In this document: positions 17,620 through 26,390 of the stretch, one piece after another
Position numbering within the stretch: the stretch's first letter is position 1
How the letters are laid out: the number at the start of each line of letters is the position of its first letter
Assembly: GCF_006715225.1 (NCBI RefSeq)
Contig: NZ_VFMU01000001.1
Location: 1,488,001-1,552,000, forward strand
Direction: 5' to 3'
Length of the DNA stretch: 64,000 nt
Source: Arthrobacter sp. SLBN-112
GTDB lineage: Bacteria; Actinomycetota; Actinomycetes; Actinomycetales; Micrococcaceae
The notes under the pieces: model-generated
The model's input: the letters and a program-made list of their open reading frames with translations, nothing else
Database searches by the model: none
What the model was told of the DNA's origin: nothing
Position numbers and translations under genes: made by a program

Positions 17620-18330
17620 CTAGGGGAGGGCGTCCAGAACGGCTTGGGCGATCGCTTCCCTGCCTGCCTGGCCTGGAAGGACGGTCACGACGACGGTCGG
17701 CGCAGGTGGGGCGGCGGCGGCGCCACCAAGGAGCGCGGGCCTGAACGTTTCCGCCAGGGCCCGGAGTTCGGCAGCGAGGGCGGCTGCCCGTTTCCGGTCC
17801 ATATCCGCGGCTTTCCCGGCGCCGGGAGCGGCACGCAGCCATTGCCGGAGGAAAGCGTTATGCACGGCCACCACGGCTGCGGCGAAGGCCACGGCCTTGT
17901 ACCCGCTCCGTCCATCCTGGGGCAGCTTGTCATTGAGGTACTGCAGGAAGGCGCGCTCGTACCGGTGGGACGTGACCAGCTCGCGGTCCCGAAGGGCCGG
18001 CACGGCCTGCAGCAGCTCGTACCGGGCCAGGGACGTTTCGCGGTTCCGCAGGTGGTGGTCGAAGACCAGCAGTGCTGCGTCCGCGACGGCGGCCAGGGGT
18101 TCCAGCCTTGATTCCGCAAGCCGGTCATTCACCTGGCGCAGGATCCGTTCATGGTCGGCGAAGACCACGTCCTCCTTTGACCCGAACCGCCGGAAGAACG
18201 TGCTGCGGCTCATGCCCGAGGCTTCGGCCAGTTCCTCAACGGATGTTGCATCGAAACCCTGCCTGGCCAGGAGCCCGATGGCGGCGGCCACAGGCTTATC
18301 GGCGGTCTGTTCGGAAGCGGGCAACGTCAT
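17620..18330 (-). CDS. TetR/AcrR family transcriptional regulator
   Basis: 236 residues. The N-terminal helix-turn-helix is clear: AAIGLLARQGFDATSVEELAE and GMSRSTFFRRFGSKEDVVFADH at about residues 17-60, followed by an all-helical ligand domain. The gene sits directly upstream of, and in the same direction as, the acyl-CoA dehydrogenase operon, with a palindromic site in the gap. By analogy with other such arrangements it probably represses that operon and responds to an acyl-CoA; this is inferred from position. Confidence 0.85.
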   Translation of the reverse strand: MTLPASEQTADKPVAAAIGLLARQGFDATSVEELAEASGMSRSTFFRRFGSKEDVVFADHERILRQVNDRLAESRLEPLAAVADAALLVFDHHLRNRETSLARYELLQAVPALRDRELVTSHRYERAFLQYLNDKLPQDGRSGYKAVAFAAAVVAVHNAFLRQWLRAAPGAGKAADMDRKRAAALAAELRALAETFRPALLGGAAAAPPAPTVVVTVLPGQAGREAIAQAVLDALP

Positions 18331-18399
18331 GCGCCGAAATTAGCACAGCCGGCAGGCGGCGCCGGTCCGCCGCTGGAGCGACAGGCCGGCGCTACCGGC

Positions 18400-19422
18400 T
18401 CAGGCTCCCTGGCGGGACCAGCTGGTGAGTTTGTCCGAGAGCTGCATGTAGGCCTCGTTCACCTGCTGCAGCTCCGGGTGGCTGTCATACCACTCGACGA
18501 TTTCCCGGGCACCGTCCGCGAACGGGATGGTGGCGGTGTAGTCCGGGACCAGGGACTTGATCTTGGTGTTGTCAAAGACCACCGAATGGGACCTGTCGCC
18601 CAGGAGGTTGGAGCCCAGTTCCTGGTCGTGGGCGGCGATGGTCTCGGAGGCCACGTGCACCAGTTCCGGCTCACGGACCCCGGCTGCGCGGGCGAAGAGC
18701 CCGTAGATCTGGTTCCAGGGCAGGTACTCGTCGGAGGTGATGGTGTAGCTCTCGCCCACCGCCTGCGGCCTTCCCAGCACGCCGACGAATGCCTTGGCGA
18801 AGTCCCTGCTGTGGGTCAGGGTCCACAGCGAGGTGCCGTCGCCGTGGACCATGACCGGAAGACCGTTGCGCATGCGGTGGATGTCCGTCCAGCCGCCCAC
18901 CATCGCAATCTTGGTGCGGTCATAAGTGTGCGACGGGCGGATGACGGTCAGGGGGAAGTCCTGCTCCCGGTAGGCCCGGAACAGCAGCTCCTCGCACGCG
19001 ATCTTGTCCCGGGAGTACTGCCAGAACGGATTCTTCAGCGGCGTCGACTCCCGGATGGGAAGCCTGGTGGGCGGCTTCTGGTAGGCGGAGGCGGAACTGA
19101 TGAAGACGAACTGCCCGGTCCGCTCCCGGAACAACTCCATGCTTGTTTGCGCCTGGTCCGGAGTGTAGGAGATGAAGTCCGCAACGGCGTCGAACTCCCT
19201 GCCGCCGAGGACCTCCCGCGCCGACGCCGCATCCCGGACGTCCGCGTGCAGCACCTCCGCCCCGTCCGGGACCGGCCTGCTGGACTGGCCCCGGTTCAGG
19301 ATAGTAAGCCGGTGGCCCAGCGCGACGGCGCGTTCTGCTGCCGCCGCGCTGATGACCCCGGTGCCGCCGATGAAGAGGATGCTCCGGGGTGCCACGGTAT
19401 CGCCCACGGGTAGGGTTACCAC
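18400..19422 (-). CDS. NAD-dependent epimerase/dehydratase family protein (extended SDR)
   Basis: 340-residue extended short-chain dehydrogenase with an N-terminal Rossmann motif (FIGGTGVISAAAAERA) and catalytic Tyr/Lys in QYSRDK. The open frame continues far upstream across the neighbouring gene, but a GTG at 19422 has GGAGG 7 nt before it and matches the expected domain start. It overlaps the stop codon of the upstream aldo/keto reductase by 7 nt, so translation is coupled. The sugar or nucleotide-sugar substrate is not evident. It is the last gene of a three-oxidoreductase operon. Confidence 0.85.
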   Translation of the reverse strand: MVTLPVGDTVAPRSILFIGGTGVISAAAAERAVALGHRLTILNRGQSSRPVPDGAEVLHADVRDAASAREVLGGREFDAVADFISYTPDQAQTSMELFRERTGQFVFISSASAYQKPPTRLPIRESTPLKNPFWQYSRDKIACEELLFRAYREQDFPLTVIRPSHTYDRTKIAMVGGWTDIHRMRNGLPVMVHGDGTSLWTLTHSRDFAKAFVGVLGRPQAVGESYTITSDEYLPWNQIYGLFARAAGVREPELVHVASETIAAHDQELGSNLLGDRSHSVVFDNTKIKSLVPDYTATIPFADGAREIVEWYDSHPELQQVNEAYMQLSDKLTSWSRQGA

Positions 19423-20387
19423 GCGTAGTCCTCCGGTGCCGTGCGGTGTCCCGGGAAGATGTCGTCCAGCCGCTTGAGAGCGTCGTCGTCGAGGGAGACG
19501 TCCAGGGCGCGGATGGCCGCGTCCAGCTGTTCCTGCGTGCGCGGGCCCACGATCGGTGCGGTTACGGCGGGCTGGTGCAGGAGCCAGGCAAGGGCAACGT
19601 CGCCGGGCTCGTGGCCCAGTTCGTCGGCGAAGTCCTCGTACTGGCGGATCTGGTCTTCGTGCTTCTTCAGCGTTTCCGCCGCCCGTCCCTCGGTCCGCCG
19701 CACGCCTTCGCGCTCCTTTTTCAGCACACCGCCCAGGAGCCCGCCTTGCAAGGGAGACCAGGGGATCAGGCCCAGCCCGTACTGCTCTGCGGCCGGGATG
19801 ACCTCGAGTTCCAGTTCGCGGCGGAAAAGGTTGTAGATGGACTGCTCGCTGACCAGCCCGGTGTAGTTCCGGCGGCGGGCGGCTTCCTGCGCCTGGGCGA
19901 TGTGCCAGCCGGCGAAGTTGCTGCTGCCCGAGTACAGGATCTTTCCCTGCTGCACGGCCACCTCGATGGCCTGCCAGATCTCGTCCCACGGGGTATCGCG
20001 GTCGATGTGGTGGAACTGGTACACATCGATATAGTCCGTCTGCAGGCGCTTGAGGCTCGCGTCCAGTGCCCGGCGGATGTTGAGTGCCGAGAGCTTGGAT
20101 TCGTTAGGCCGGTCCGTCATGGTGCCGTAGAGCTTGGTGGCCAGTACGGTGTGTTCGCGGCGCTCGCCGCCCTTGGCGAACCAGCGGCCGATGATTTCCT
20201 CAGTCCAGCCGCGGTGGTCCGCGCCGCCATAGACGTTGGCGGTGTCGAAGAAGTTGATGCCGGCCTCGTGGGCCGAGTCCATGATGCCGTGGGCGTCCGC
20301 CTCCTCCGTCTGGGGGCCGAAGTTCATGGTGCCCAGGCAGAGGCGGGAAACTTTCAGGCCGGAACGGCCCAGGTGGGTGTACTGCAT
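19416..20387 (-). CDS. Aldo/keto reductase (YajO/Tas-like subfamily)
   Basis: 323-residue NADPH-dependent reductase. Catalytic residues Asp48 (NFFDTA), Tyr53 (NVYGG), Lys85 (LATK) and His126 (YQFHHID) are present, as is the GSSNFAGW segment. The family starts at MQYTHLGRSGLKVSRLCLGTMNFG, which here has AAAGGA about 7 nt upstream; a longer open frame was discarded. It is the middle gene of the operon, 34 bp after the next reductase and overlapping the SDR. The substrate is unknown. Confidence 0.9.
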   Translation of the reverse strand: MQYTHLGRSGLKVSRLCLGTMNFGPQTEEADAHGIMDSAHEAGINFFDTANVYGGADHRGWTEEIIGRWFAKGGERREHTVLATKLYGTMTDRPNESKLSALNIRRALDASLKRLQTDYIDVYQFHHIDRDTPWDEIWQAIEVAVQQGKILYSGSSNFAGWHIAQAQEAARRRNYTGLVSEQSIYNLFRRELELEVIPAAEQYGLGLIPWSPLQGGLLGGVLKKEREGVRRTEGRAAETLKKHEDQIRQYEDFADELGHEPGDVALAWLLHQPAVTAPIVGPRTQEQLDAAIRALDVSLDDDALKRLDDIFPGHRTAPEDYAW

Positions 20388-20421
20388 GGAAAATCCTTTC
20401 GGTGGTGGAGCTTGTCGGAAC

Positions 20422-21243
20422 CTACATCTGGGTGAATGCGGCGACGGCGGGATCGGAGCCAATGCGGGCGCCGGACTCCAGTGCGGTGACCGCGGCCAGT
20501 TCGTCCTGGGACAGCGTCAGGGACGAAGCTGCGAAGTTTTCCCGGATCCTGTCCGGGTTTGCCGACTTGGGGATGACGATGTTTCCGTTGGCCAGGTGCC
20601 AGGCGAGCACCACCTGGGCCGTGCTGGCGTTATGGGCGTTGGCGATTTCGGTGACGGCGTTGCCGTTCAGGTCACCGCCCTGTCCCAGCGGGCTGTAGGC
20701 CTCCACGGCGATGCCCAGGCCCCTGCACTTGGCGGCAAGGTCCGCCTGCTGGTAGCTGGGGTGCAGCTCGATCTGGTTGACGGCCGGAACGGTTTCAGCC
20801 GACTCCAGCAGCGTGTCCAGGTGGTCGGAAAGGAAGTTGGAGACGCCAATGGCACGGATTTCCTTGTTCTCGTACAGCCGCTCCATCTCCTTCCAGGCCT
20901 GGACGAACAGCCCCTGGGAGGGGACCGGCCAGTGGATCAGGTAGAGGTCGATAAAGTCCAGGCCAAGTGCCTTGCGGCTGTTCTGGAATGCTTCCTGCGC
21001 CCGGCCCTGCTCGCCGTTGCGCAGCTTGGTGGTGACGAAGATGTCCTCGCGTGCTATCCCGGTGGCGGCCAGTGCTGCCCCGACTCCGGCCTCGTTGCGG
21101 TACGCGGCAGCGGTGTCAATGTGGCGGTATCCCGCTTCCAGGGCGTCCTCCACGGTCCGCTGGGTTTCTTCCGGCGGGACCTGGAAAACGCCGAAGCCAA
21201 GCTGCGGGATAGTGACGCCGTTGTTGAGTGTCAGCTCTGACAT
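20422..21243 (-). CDS. Aldo/keto reductase (2,5-diketo-D-gluconic acid reductase-like)
   Basis: 273 residues with a complete tetrad: Asp43 (RHID), Tyr48, Lys73 (TTKL) and His104 (LIHWP). AIGVSNF and IPKSANPDRIREN are typical of the subfamily that reduces diketo-gluconate, methylglyoxal and similar small carbonyls. The start has AAGGAG 7 nt upstream. It is the first gene of a minus-strand operon and is divergent from an HTH regulator; a perfect palindrome lies between them. A natural reading is a detoxification or sugar-acid operon under that regulator. Confidence 0.9.
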   Translation of the reverse strand: MSELTLNNGVTIPQLGFGVFQVPPEETQRTVEDALEAGYRHIDTAAAYRNEAGVGAALAATGIAREDIFVTTKLRNGEQGRAQEAFQNSRKALGLDFIDLYLIHWPVPSQGLFVQAWKEMERLYENKEIRAIGVSNFLSDHLDTLLESAETVPAVNQIELHPSYQQADLAAKCRGLGIAVEAYSPLGQGGDLNGNAVTEIANAHNASTAQVVLAWHLANGNIVIPKSANPDRIRENFAASSLTLSQDELAAVTALESGARIGSDPAVAAFTQM

Positions 21244-21397
21244 GGGTGTGCTCCTTGGAACGATATGGGATGGAACGTGGTGCTTTGGGAGGTGCCGGTT
21301 GCTCGACGGACTGAGAAAGCGGTTTCCGCCGGGCTCACTCCTGAGCCTATGCACTTTCCGCCGCCAAGTCAGCAAGCAAGGCTGTTCCTGTTTTTCC

Positions 21398-21414
21398 TAG
21401 GACTGCCAGTCCTA
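21398..21414. promoter_or_regulatory. Perfect 17-bp palindrome in the divergent AKR/HTH promoter region
   Basis: TAGGACTGCCAGTCCTA: two 8-bp arms around one central base, between the divergent reductase operon and the HTH regulator gene. Position and symmetry suggest the regulator's own operator, covering both promoters. Confidence 0.7.
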
Positions 21415-21458
21415 CCTTCGTTGTAGAGCGGGGCATGCATCGCAGGCACAATGGACGC

Positions 21459-22358
21459 ATGGGTCAAAGCGCCGAGTTCGGAAAATTCCTCAAAGCCATG
21501 CGGTCACGGTTGAGCCCGGAGGTTGCCGGAACCGGCCCCAGTACGGGCGCCAGAAGGGTTCCGGGCCTCCGTCGGGAGGAAGTGGCGCGGCTGGCCGGCG
21601 TCAGCACCGACTACTACGTGCGGCTGGAGCAGGGCCGCAACATCCACCCGTCACGCACGGTCCTGGATGCGGTGGCCCGGGCGCTGCGGCTGGACAGCAG
21701 CGAACACGCGCACATGTTGGACCTGCTCGAGAACTGCGCCGGCGCTCCCCGCGAGCCCGGCAGCAATGCGGCGCAGGGGGTCCGCCCGGCCCTCCGGCAG
21801 CTCCTCGACGCAGTGGGGGAGGTGCCCGCGATGGTGCTGGGCCGGCGCAGCGACGTCCTGGCGGGCAACAGGATGGCATTCCTGCTGTTCGCGGATTTCC
21901 CGGCGCTGCCGCCCGCCGAGCGGAACCTCACCCGCTGGACCATCCTTGACCCGGCGGCCCGGGAGCTGTTCAGGGACTGGAAAACGGTGGCGGCTGAAGC
22001 CGCAGGCTCCCTTCGGCTGGACGTGGGACGGCACCCGAATGATCCCCAAGCGAACCACCTGGTGGGCGAACTGGCAGTCCACAGTGAACACTTCCGCCAG
22101 TGGTGGGCCGGGCACCGGGTTGCCACCCGCTCGGCCGGCACCGTCCGGTTACACCATCCCGCGGTGGGGGACCTGGAACTGAACTTTGAAAACCTCGTCC
22201 TGCCGGAGGACCCGGACCAGACGCTGAGGGTGTACTCCGCGCGGCCGGGATCGCCGTCGTCGGACGCCCTTGCCCTGCTGGGCAGCCTCGGTGCGGTGCC
22301 GGACGCCGGCTTGGAGCACAGCGACACCGTGGTGGCCGAACGCGGCGAAGCGGGCTGA
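21459..22358 (+). CDS. HTH (XRE-type) transcriptional regulator with MmyB-like ligand domain
   Basis: 299 residues. The N-terminal helix-turn-helix reads VPGLRREEVARLAGVSTDYY followed by VRLEQGRNIHPSRTVLDAVA (about 27-70), the standard start of this actinobacterial family. The C-terminal ~180 residues, with HPAVGDLELNFENLVLP, form the MmyB-like PAS-type ligand-binding domain. It is divergent from the three-reductase operon and such pairs (short-chain or aldo-keto reductase plus this regulator) are common in Actinobacteria. The start at MGQSAEFGKFL is preferred over an ATG 8 codons upstream; neither has a strong ribosome site. Confidence 0.88.
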   Translation: MGQSAEFGKFLKAMRSRLSPEVAGTGPSTGARRVPGLRREEVARLAGVSTDYYVRLEQGRNIHPSRTVLDAVARALRLDSSEHAHMLDLLENCAGAPREPGSNAAQGVRPALRQLLDAVGEVPAMVLGRRSDVLAGNRMAFLLFADFPALPPAERNLTRWTILDPAARELFRDWKTVAAEAAGSLRLDVGRHPNDPQANHLVGELAVHSEHFRQWWAGHRVATRSAGTVRLHHPAVGDLELNFENLVLPEDPDQTLRVYSARPGSPSSDALALLGSLGAVPDAGLEHSDTVVAERGEAG

Positions 22359-22497
22359 CGCCGCGCTGCTGCTGTTCATTCGTCCAGCGAAGGGCGTTTA
22401 TTCTGGCCAGCCGCCCATTGGCCGCTGACCAGGCGTTTCCTAGGGTGGGAGTACACGTTTTCCCTGCCCAGTCTTAATCACCAGGATGGTCTCAACG

Positions 22498-22704
22498 ATG
22501 AAACGCATCGCCCTGCTGAAGGAGCGCCAGGCGTCAGCCGGCGCCGCCTCCACCGCCACCGGCTCGCACTGCCCGGCTTCCGGCCTCTGGAGCCCGGACC
22601 TCGATCCGCATACGGTTCTTTCCTTCTTTGAAGGGCATGTCTTCCCCGCGTTCGACGGCGTCCCCACGGTGTGGCGCCGCCGCAGCCCGGGCACGGCAAA
22701 CTAG
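22498..22704 (+). CDS. Small conserved-looking protein of unknown function (68 residues)
   Basis: Begins MKRIALLKERQ and contains SHCPASGLWSPDLDP, VLSFFEGHVFPAFDG and PTVWRRR. The run of Cys, Trp and Gly at regular spacing and an EG-x-x-x-PA-x-x-G pattern look like a real folded domain rather than random sequence. An ATG four codons upstream is also possible. It has its own terminator. I do not know its function. Confidence 0.6.
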   Translation: MKRIALLKERQASAGAASTATGSHCPASGLWSPDLDPHTVLSFFEGHVFPAFDGVPTVWRRRSPGTAN

Positions 22705-22721
22705 GACAATCAGCGCGCAAT

Positions 22722-22760
22722 AAAACAGGTCGTGAAGCCAAAAGCTTCACGACCTGTTTT
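22722..22760. terminator. Bidirectional intrinsic terminator
   Basis: A perfect 17-bp stem (AAAACAGGTCGTGAAGC and its complement) with the loop CAAAA. It has T-runs at the end on both strands, so it serves the small plus-strand gene and the dodecin gene on the minus strand. Confidence 0.9.
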
Positions 22761-22771
22761 GTTTGGCTGGA

Positions 22772-22987
22772 TCAGCCCTGCTCTTCCAACCGGAACCCGA
22801 TCTTGATGGTGACCTGCCAGTCTGCGATCTTCCCGTCCTCCAGGTGGCCGCGGACCTCCTTGACCTCGAACCAGTCGAGGTTTCGCAGGGTCTGGGATGC
22901 CTTGGCAATGCCGTTCCGGACGGCGTCGTCCACGCCCTGGGTGGAGGTGCCGACAATTTCAGAAATGCTGTACGTGTGGTTGGACAA
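22772..22987 (-). CDS. Dodecin family flavin-binding protein
   Basis: 71 residues, normal dodecin length; these proteins assemble into hollow dodecamers that store flavin or its precursors. Conserved segments are YSISEIVGTSTQGVDDAV and RNLDWFEVKEVRGHLEDG; the tryptophan in this segment stacks on the flavin ring in known structures. The C-terminus (WQVTIKIGFRLEE) is the last beta-strand. The gene stands alone with a strong terminator. Its promoter region overlaps nothing else. Confidence 0.95.
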   Translation of the reverse strand: MSNHTYSISEIVGTSTQGVDDAVRNGIAKASQTLRNLDWFEVKEVRGHLEDGKIADWQVTIKIGFRLEEQG

Positions 22988-23084
22988 GTTCGCTCCTCGT
23001 GGTCATCGTTGCCCCCGGTTGCGGGCCGTCCCTGAAGCCTAGTGGGACCACTGGAGCGTTGAACAGGCCCAGTCCGCGCGCCGG

Positions 23085-23789
23085 CTACTTGGCTTCCAGC
23101 ACCAACTGCTTGAGGTCGTCGAGGGTTTGCTGCATGTGGGCGTCCATGGCCTGGCGCGCCCGGGCGGCGTCGCGTGACTTCAGGGCCTCGGCAATATTCC
23201 GGTGATGGCCGATTGCGTGTTCCTGGATTGTGGGAACGGCAGAGGTCTCAGTCCTGCGCTTTTCCAGCACGCGGTGCAGCGGCTCAAACAGGACCGAAAC
23301 GAAGACGTTGCCGGATGCGTGCAGGATGACGTCATGGAAGGCAAGGTCCGCCTCCACGAAGGCCGCGACGTCGTTGATGCTGTGGGCGGCCTTCATGGCT
23401 GAGACGTAGTTGAAGAGGGCTTCGATGTCCTCCTCCGCGATCCGTCCGGCAGCAAGCTCGCAGGCGCCGGTTTCGAGCATCCTGCGGAGCTCGATGAGCT
23501 GGATGGAGGCGTCTGCGTCATTCTTTCCCTCGGCCGCGGCCCGGAGCACCGCTTCCAGCGAAGCCCAGCTGCTCAGCGGGTTGACGAAGGTCCCCCGGCC
23601 GCGCTCCACACTCAGGATGCGCTGGGCCTGCAGCGTCTTCATGGCTTCGCGGACCGTCATGCGGCTGACCTCGTGGCGTGCGCTCAGTTCATGCTCACCC
23701 GGAACGGTGGAGCCGGGCGGAAACTCGCCTTCGATGATGCGGTCCAGCAGCTCGTCGGCCACTACGCCTACCAGTGACTTCCTTGCCAA
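23085..23789 (-). CDS. GntR/FadR-family regulator with FCD domain
   Basis: 234 residues. The winged helix (residues about 5-70) reads SLVGVVADELLDRIIEGEFPPG, SRMTVREAMKTL and VERGRGTFV. The FCD ligand domain has metal-binding positions ADLAFHDVIL and the distal histidine in QEHAIGHHRNIAEAL. The start is a TTG at 23789 with GGGGG before it. It is divergent from the acid-sugar operon and two GTCAGAC-type sites lie between, so it very probably represses that operon and is released by a sugar acid. Confidence 0.9.
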   Translation of the reverse strand: MARKSLVGVVADELLDRIIEGEFPPGSTVPGEHELSARHEVSRMTVREAMKTLQAQRILSVERGRGTFVNPLSSWASLEAVLRAAAEGKNDADASIQLIELRRMLETGACELAAGRIAEEDIEALFNYVSAMKAAHSINDVAAFVEADLAFHDVILHASGNVFVSVLFEPLHRVLEKRRTETSAVPTIQEHAIGHHRNIAEALKSRDAARARQAMDAHMQQTLDDLKQLVLEAK

Positions 23790-23831
23790 TGTTGCCCCCG
23801 ATCCCTGTTCCAGGCCGTCGCCTGGCGGATA

Positions 23832-23840
23832 TGTCAGACA
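23832..23840. promoter_or_regulatory. GntR/FadR-type operator half near the regulator
   Basis: TGTCAGACA, matching the core of the larger palindrome at 23890, 43 bp before the regulator's start. It is probably the autoregulatory site. Confidence 0.6.
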
Positions 23841-23889
23841 AGTCTACTTGCGCGGCCGTATGCTCTGTGCCACACTAACTTTCAAATGC

Positions 23890-23906
23890 AAGATGTCAGA
23901 CATCTT
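23890..23906. promoter_or_regulatory. Perfect 17-bp GntR-type operator before the acid-sugar operon
   Basis: AAGATGTCAGACATCTT is a perfect palindrome around one central A. Its core TGTCAGACA is the kind of site bound by FCD-type GntR regulators. It lies 58 bp before the kinase start codon. Confidence 0.75.
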
Positions 23907-23963
23907 ACAGTTATCTACACATCAGGATCCGCACGCCCGGATCCATACACAACGGAGTGCACT

Positions 23964-25463
23964 GTGACGCTTGAAGCAGACGTTCTGGCCGCCTATCCGG
24001 CAGACATGGAGATCCCCGCCGGGCTGGTTGCCGGCGCGCTGGCCGCTTCCAACGCGGAGGTTCCCCGTGTCCTGGTAGTGCTCGACGACGACCCCACCGG
24101 CACCCAGTCCGTGGCGGATCTGCCCGTGCTCACCCGCTGGGACGTGGCGGACTTCGCCTGGGCCTTTAGCCAGGGCAAGCCCGCTGTCTATGTCCTGACC
24201 AACACCCGCAGCCTGGACCCCGCAGAGGCCGCCGCCCGCAATGAGGAAGTGGTCCGGAACGCCCTGGCCGCCGCAGGATCACCCAGGAAGCTCCGCCTGG
24301 GCTTCGTCAGCCGCAGCGATTCCACGCTCCGTGGCCACTTCCCGCTGGAACCGGACGTCATCGCAGCGACCGTTGCCGAGGTGAGCGGGGAAAAGACCGA
24401 CGGCGTGGTCCTGGTTCCGGCATTCCCCGACGCCGGCCGGCTCACCATTGGCGGCGTGCACTACATGCGGGGCACCGGCGATGCCCAGGGCACCCTGGTC
24501 CCCGTCTCGGAGACCGAGTTCGCCAAGGATGCCTCCTTCGGCTTCACCACCTCCGTCATGGCAGACTACGTGGCAGAAAAGTCCCAGGGCAGGTTCCCCG
24601 CCGACTCCGTGATCGTCCTGGACCTGGACATCATCCGGGCCGGGGCTTCCGCGCAGGATCCGGCCATCTCCGCCAAGGCCATTGCCGATGCCATCGAACC
24701 GGCCACCGACTCCACTCCCATCGTGGCCGACATCGTCACCGAGAACGACTTCCGCGCCCTGGCCCTGGGCCTTGACGAAGCGGAACGCCGCGGCAAGAAA
24801 CTCCTCTACCGGGTTGGCCCGCCGTTCGTCCGCGGCCGCATCGGCCAGGAAATCCGCACCGCCCTTACCGCCGAAGAAGCCTACGCAGGCAACACCCCGT
24901 CGGAGGCGGGCGGCCTGATCGTGGTGGGCTCGCACGTTGGCCTCACCACCCGGCAGCTCAACGTCCTCACGGCCCAGCACAGCTCCGCGCGCATCATCGA
25001 GATCGACGTCGAGAAGCTCCTCGGCGCCGAAACCGAAACAGCCGAGCCTGTTGCCAAGGCACACCTGGACCAGACGGTGGACGCGGTCGTCGACGCCCTC
25101 CGCGCCGGTGACGTCATCGTTCACACCAGCCGCCTGCTCATCAAGACGGATGACCCCGCCGAAAGCCTGCGGATCGCACGGACCGTGTCTGCCGCCGTCG
25201 TGGACGTGGTCAACCGGACGCTGAAGACCTTCCCGCCGCGGTTCGTCATCGCCAAGGGCGGCATCACCTCCTCCGACGTGGCAGCCCACGGCCTGGAAAT
25301 CCGCCACGCCATTGTCCGCGGTCCCATGCTGCCGGGCATCGTCAGCCTCTGGGAACCAGTGGACGGACCCGCCAAGGGCATCCCGTACATCGTCTTCGCC
25401 GGCAACGTTGGCGACGACGATTCCCTGGCCCAGGTCACCCGCAAACTCAGCACGACTTTCTGA
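23964..25463 (+). CDS. Four-carbon acid sugar kinase family protein (DUF1537)
   Basis: 499 residues. The family phosphorylates 2-oxo or aldonic four-carbon acids (threonate and erythronate derivatives) with ATP. The N-terminal domain has VLVVLDDDPTGTQSVADLPV with the conserved Asp run; the C-terminal nucleotide-binding domain has VVGSHVGLTTRQL and FVIAKGGITSSDVAA. The GTG at 23964 has GGAG 7 nt before it; a longer open frame upstream crosses the operator and is rejected. It is the first gene of a four-gene operon with a dehydrogenase, a GntP permease and a class II aldolase, which supports a catabolic role. Confidence 0.88.
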   Translation: MTLEADVLAAYPADMEIPAGLVAGALAASNAEVPRVLVVLDDDPTGTQSVADLPVLTRWDVADFAWAFSQGKPAVYVLTNTRSLDPAEAAARNEEVVRNALAAAGSPRKLRLGFVSRSDSTLRGHFPLEPDVIAATVAEVSGEKTDGVVLVPAFPDAGRLTIGGVHYMRGTGDAQGTLVPVSETEFAKDASFGFTTSVMADYVAEKSQGRFPADSVIVLDLDIIRAGASAQDPAISAKAIADAIEPATDSTPIVADIVTENDFRALALGLDEAERRGKKLLYRVGPPFVRGRIGQEIRTALTAEEAYAGNTPSEAGGLIVVGSHVGLTTRQLNVLTAQHSSARIIEIDVEKLLGAETETAEPVAKAHLDQTVDAVVDALRAGDVIVHTSRLLIKTDDPAESLRIARTVSAAVVDVVNRTLKTFPPRFVIAKGGITSSDVAAHGLEIRHAIVRGPMLPGIVSLWEPVDGPAKGIPYIVFAGNVGDDDSLAQVTRKLSTTF

Positions 25464-25490
25464 TCACCCAGCATTCAACGGAGAAACACC

Positions 25491-26390
25491 ATGACCAGCA
25501 ACTACACCGTCACCGTCCTGGGCCTGGGCGCCATGGGCCTGCCCATGGCCACCCGCCTGGCCTCCCAGCTGACCGTCCACGGCTTCGACATTGCCGAGCC
25601 GCGCCTGGAACTCGCCCGGGAAGCCGGGATCGCCACCTTCACCACGGCACGTGAAGCCGCCAAGGGCGCCAACGCCGTCCTGCTGGCCGTCCGCAACGGC
25701 GAGCAGCTCAATGACGTCCTGTTCGGCGAGAACGGTGTGGCCCCGGTTCTCGAGCCGGGCGCGGTCGTCATCCTGGGCAGTACCGTGGGCACCGACGCCA
25801 TCCCCGCCACCGTGGCCAAGCTGGCCGAATACGGCGTGGACCTGGTGGACGCCCCGCTCTCCGGCGGCCCCAAGCGCGCCGGCGAAGGTGACCTGCTGAT
25901 CGTCGTCGGCGCTTCCCCGGAAGCCCGCGAAAAGGCCGCCCCCGCACTGGAGCTCCTGGCTTCCACCCTGACTGTAGTGGGCGACAACCCCGGCGACGGC
26001 CAGGCCCTGAAGACCGTCAACCAGCTGCTGTGCGGCGTCCACATCGCCGCCGCGGCCGAGGCCCTGGCCCTGGCCGACGCGCTGGGACTGGACCAGGCCA
26101 AGACCCTTGCCGCCCTGGAGGCGGGCGCGGCAGGTTCCTTCATGCTCTCCAACCGCGGCCCCCGCATCCTGGAGGCCTATGACGAGGAAGGCGCCGAGGT
26201 GCTGTCCCGCCTGGACATTTTCGTCAAGGACATGGGCATCGTAGGCAAGGCCGCCCGCGCCGCCGGCCTGGCAGCCCCCGTTGCCGCCGCCGCCGAGCAG
26301 CTCTACCTCCTGGGCCAGGCCCAGGGCCTTGCAGCCGCCGATGACTCCGCCGTCATCAAGGTCGTCGCGCCCACAAAGCGCACCAAGTAG
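25491..26390 (+). CDS. NAD(P)-dependent 3-hydroxyacid dehydrogenase (LtnD/GarR-like)
   Basis: 299-residue beta-hydroxyacid dehydrogenase. The N-terminal Rossmann motif is VLGLGAMGLPMATRL; the substrate-binding signature DAPLSGGPKRAGEGDL and the catalytic lysine in ALKTVNQLLCG are present. Members reduce tartronate semialdehyde or oxidise L-threonate/D-erythronate at C2. Its place between a DUF1537 kinase and a GntP permease points to the L-threonate dehydrogenase type, which would feed the 2-oxo acid to the kinase. It begins 27 bp after the kinase stop with GGAG upstream. Confidence 0.88.
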   Translation: MTSNYTVTVLGLGAMGLPMATRLASQLTVHGFDIAEPRLELAREAGIATFTTAREAAKGANAVLLAVRNGEQLNDVLFGENGVAPVLEPGAVVILGSTVGTDAIPATVAKLAEYGVDLVDAPLSGGPKRAGEGDLLIVVGASPEAREKAAPALELLASTLTVVGDNPGDGQALKTVNQLLCGVHIAAAAEALALADALGLDQAKTLAALEAGAAGSFMLSNRGPRILEAYDEEGAEVLSRLDIFVKDMGIVGKAARAAGLAAPVAAAAEQLYLLGQAQGLAAADDSAVIKVVAPTKRTK

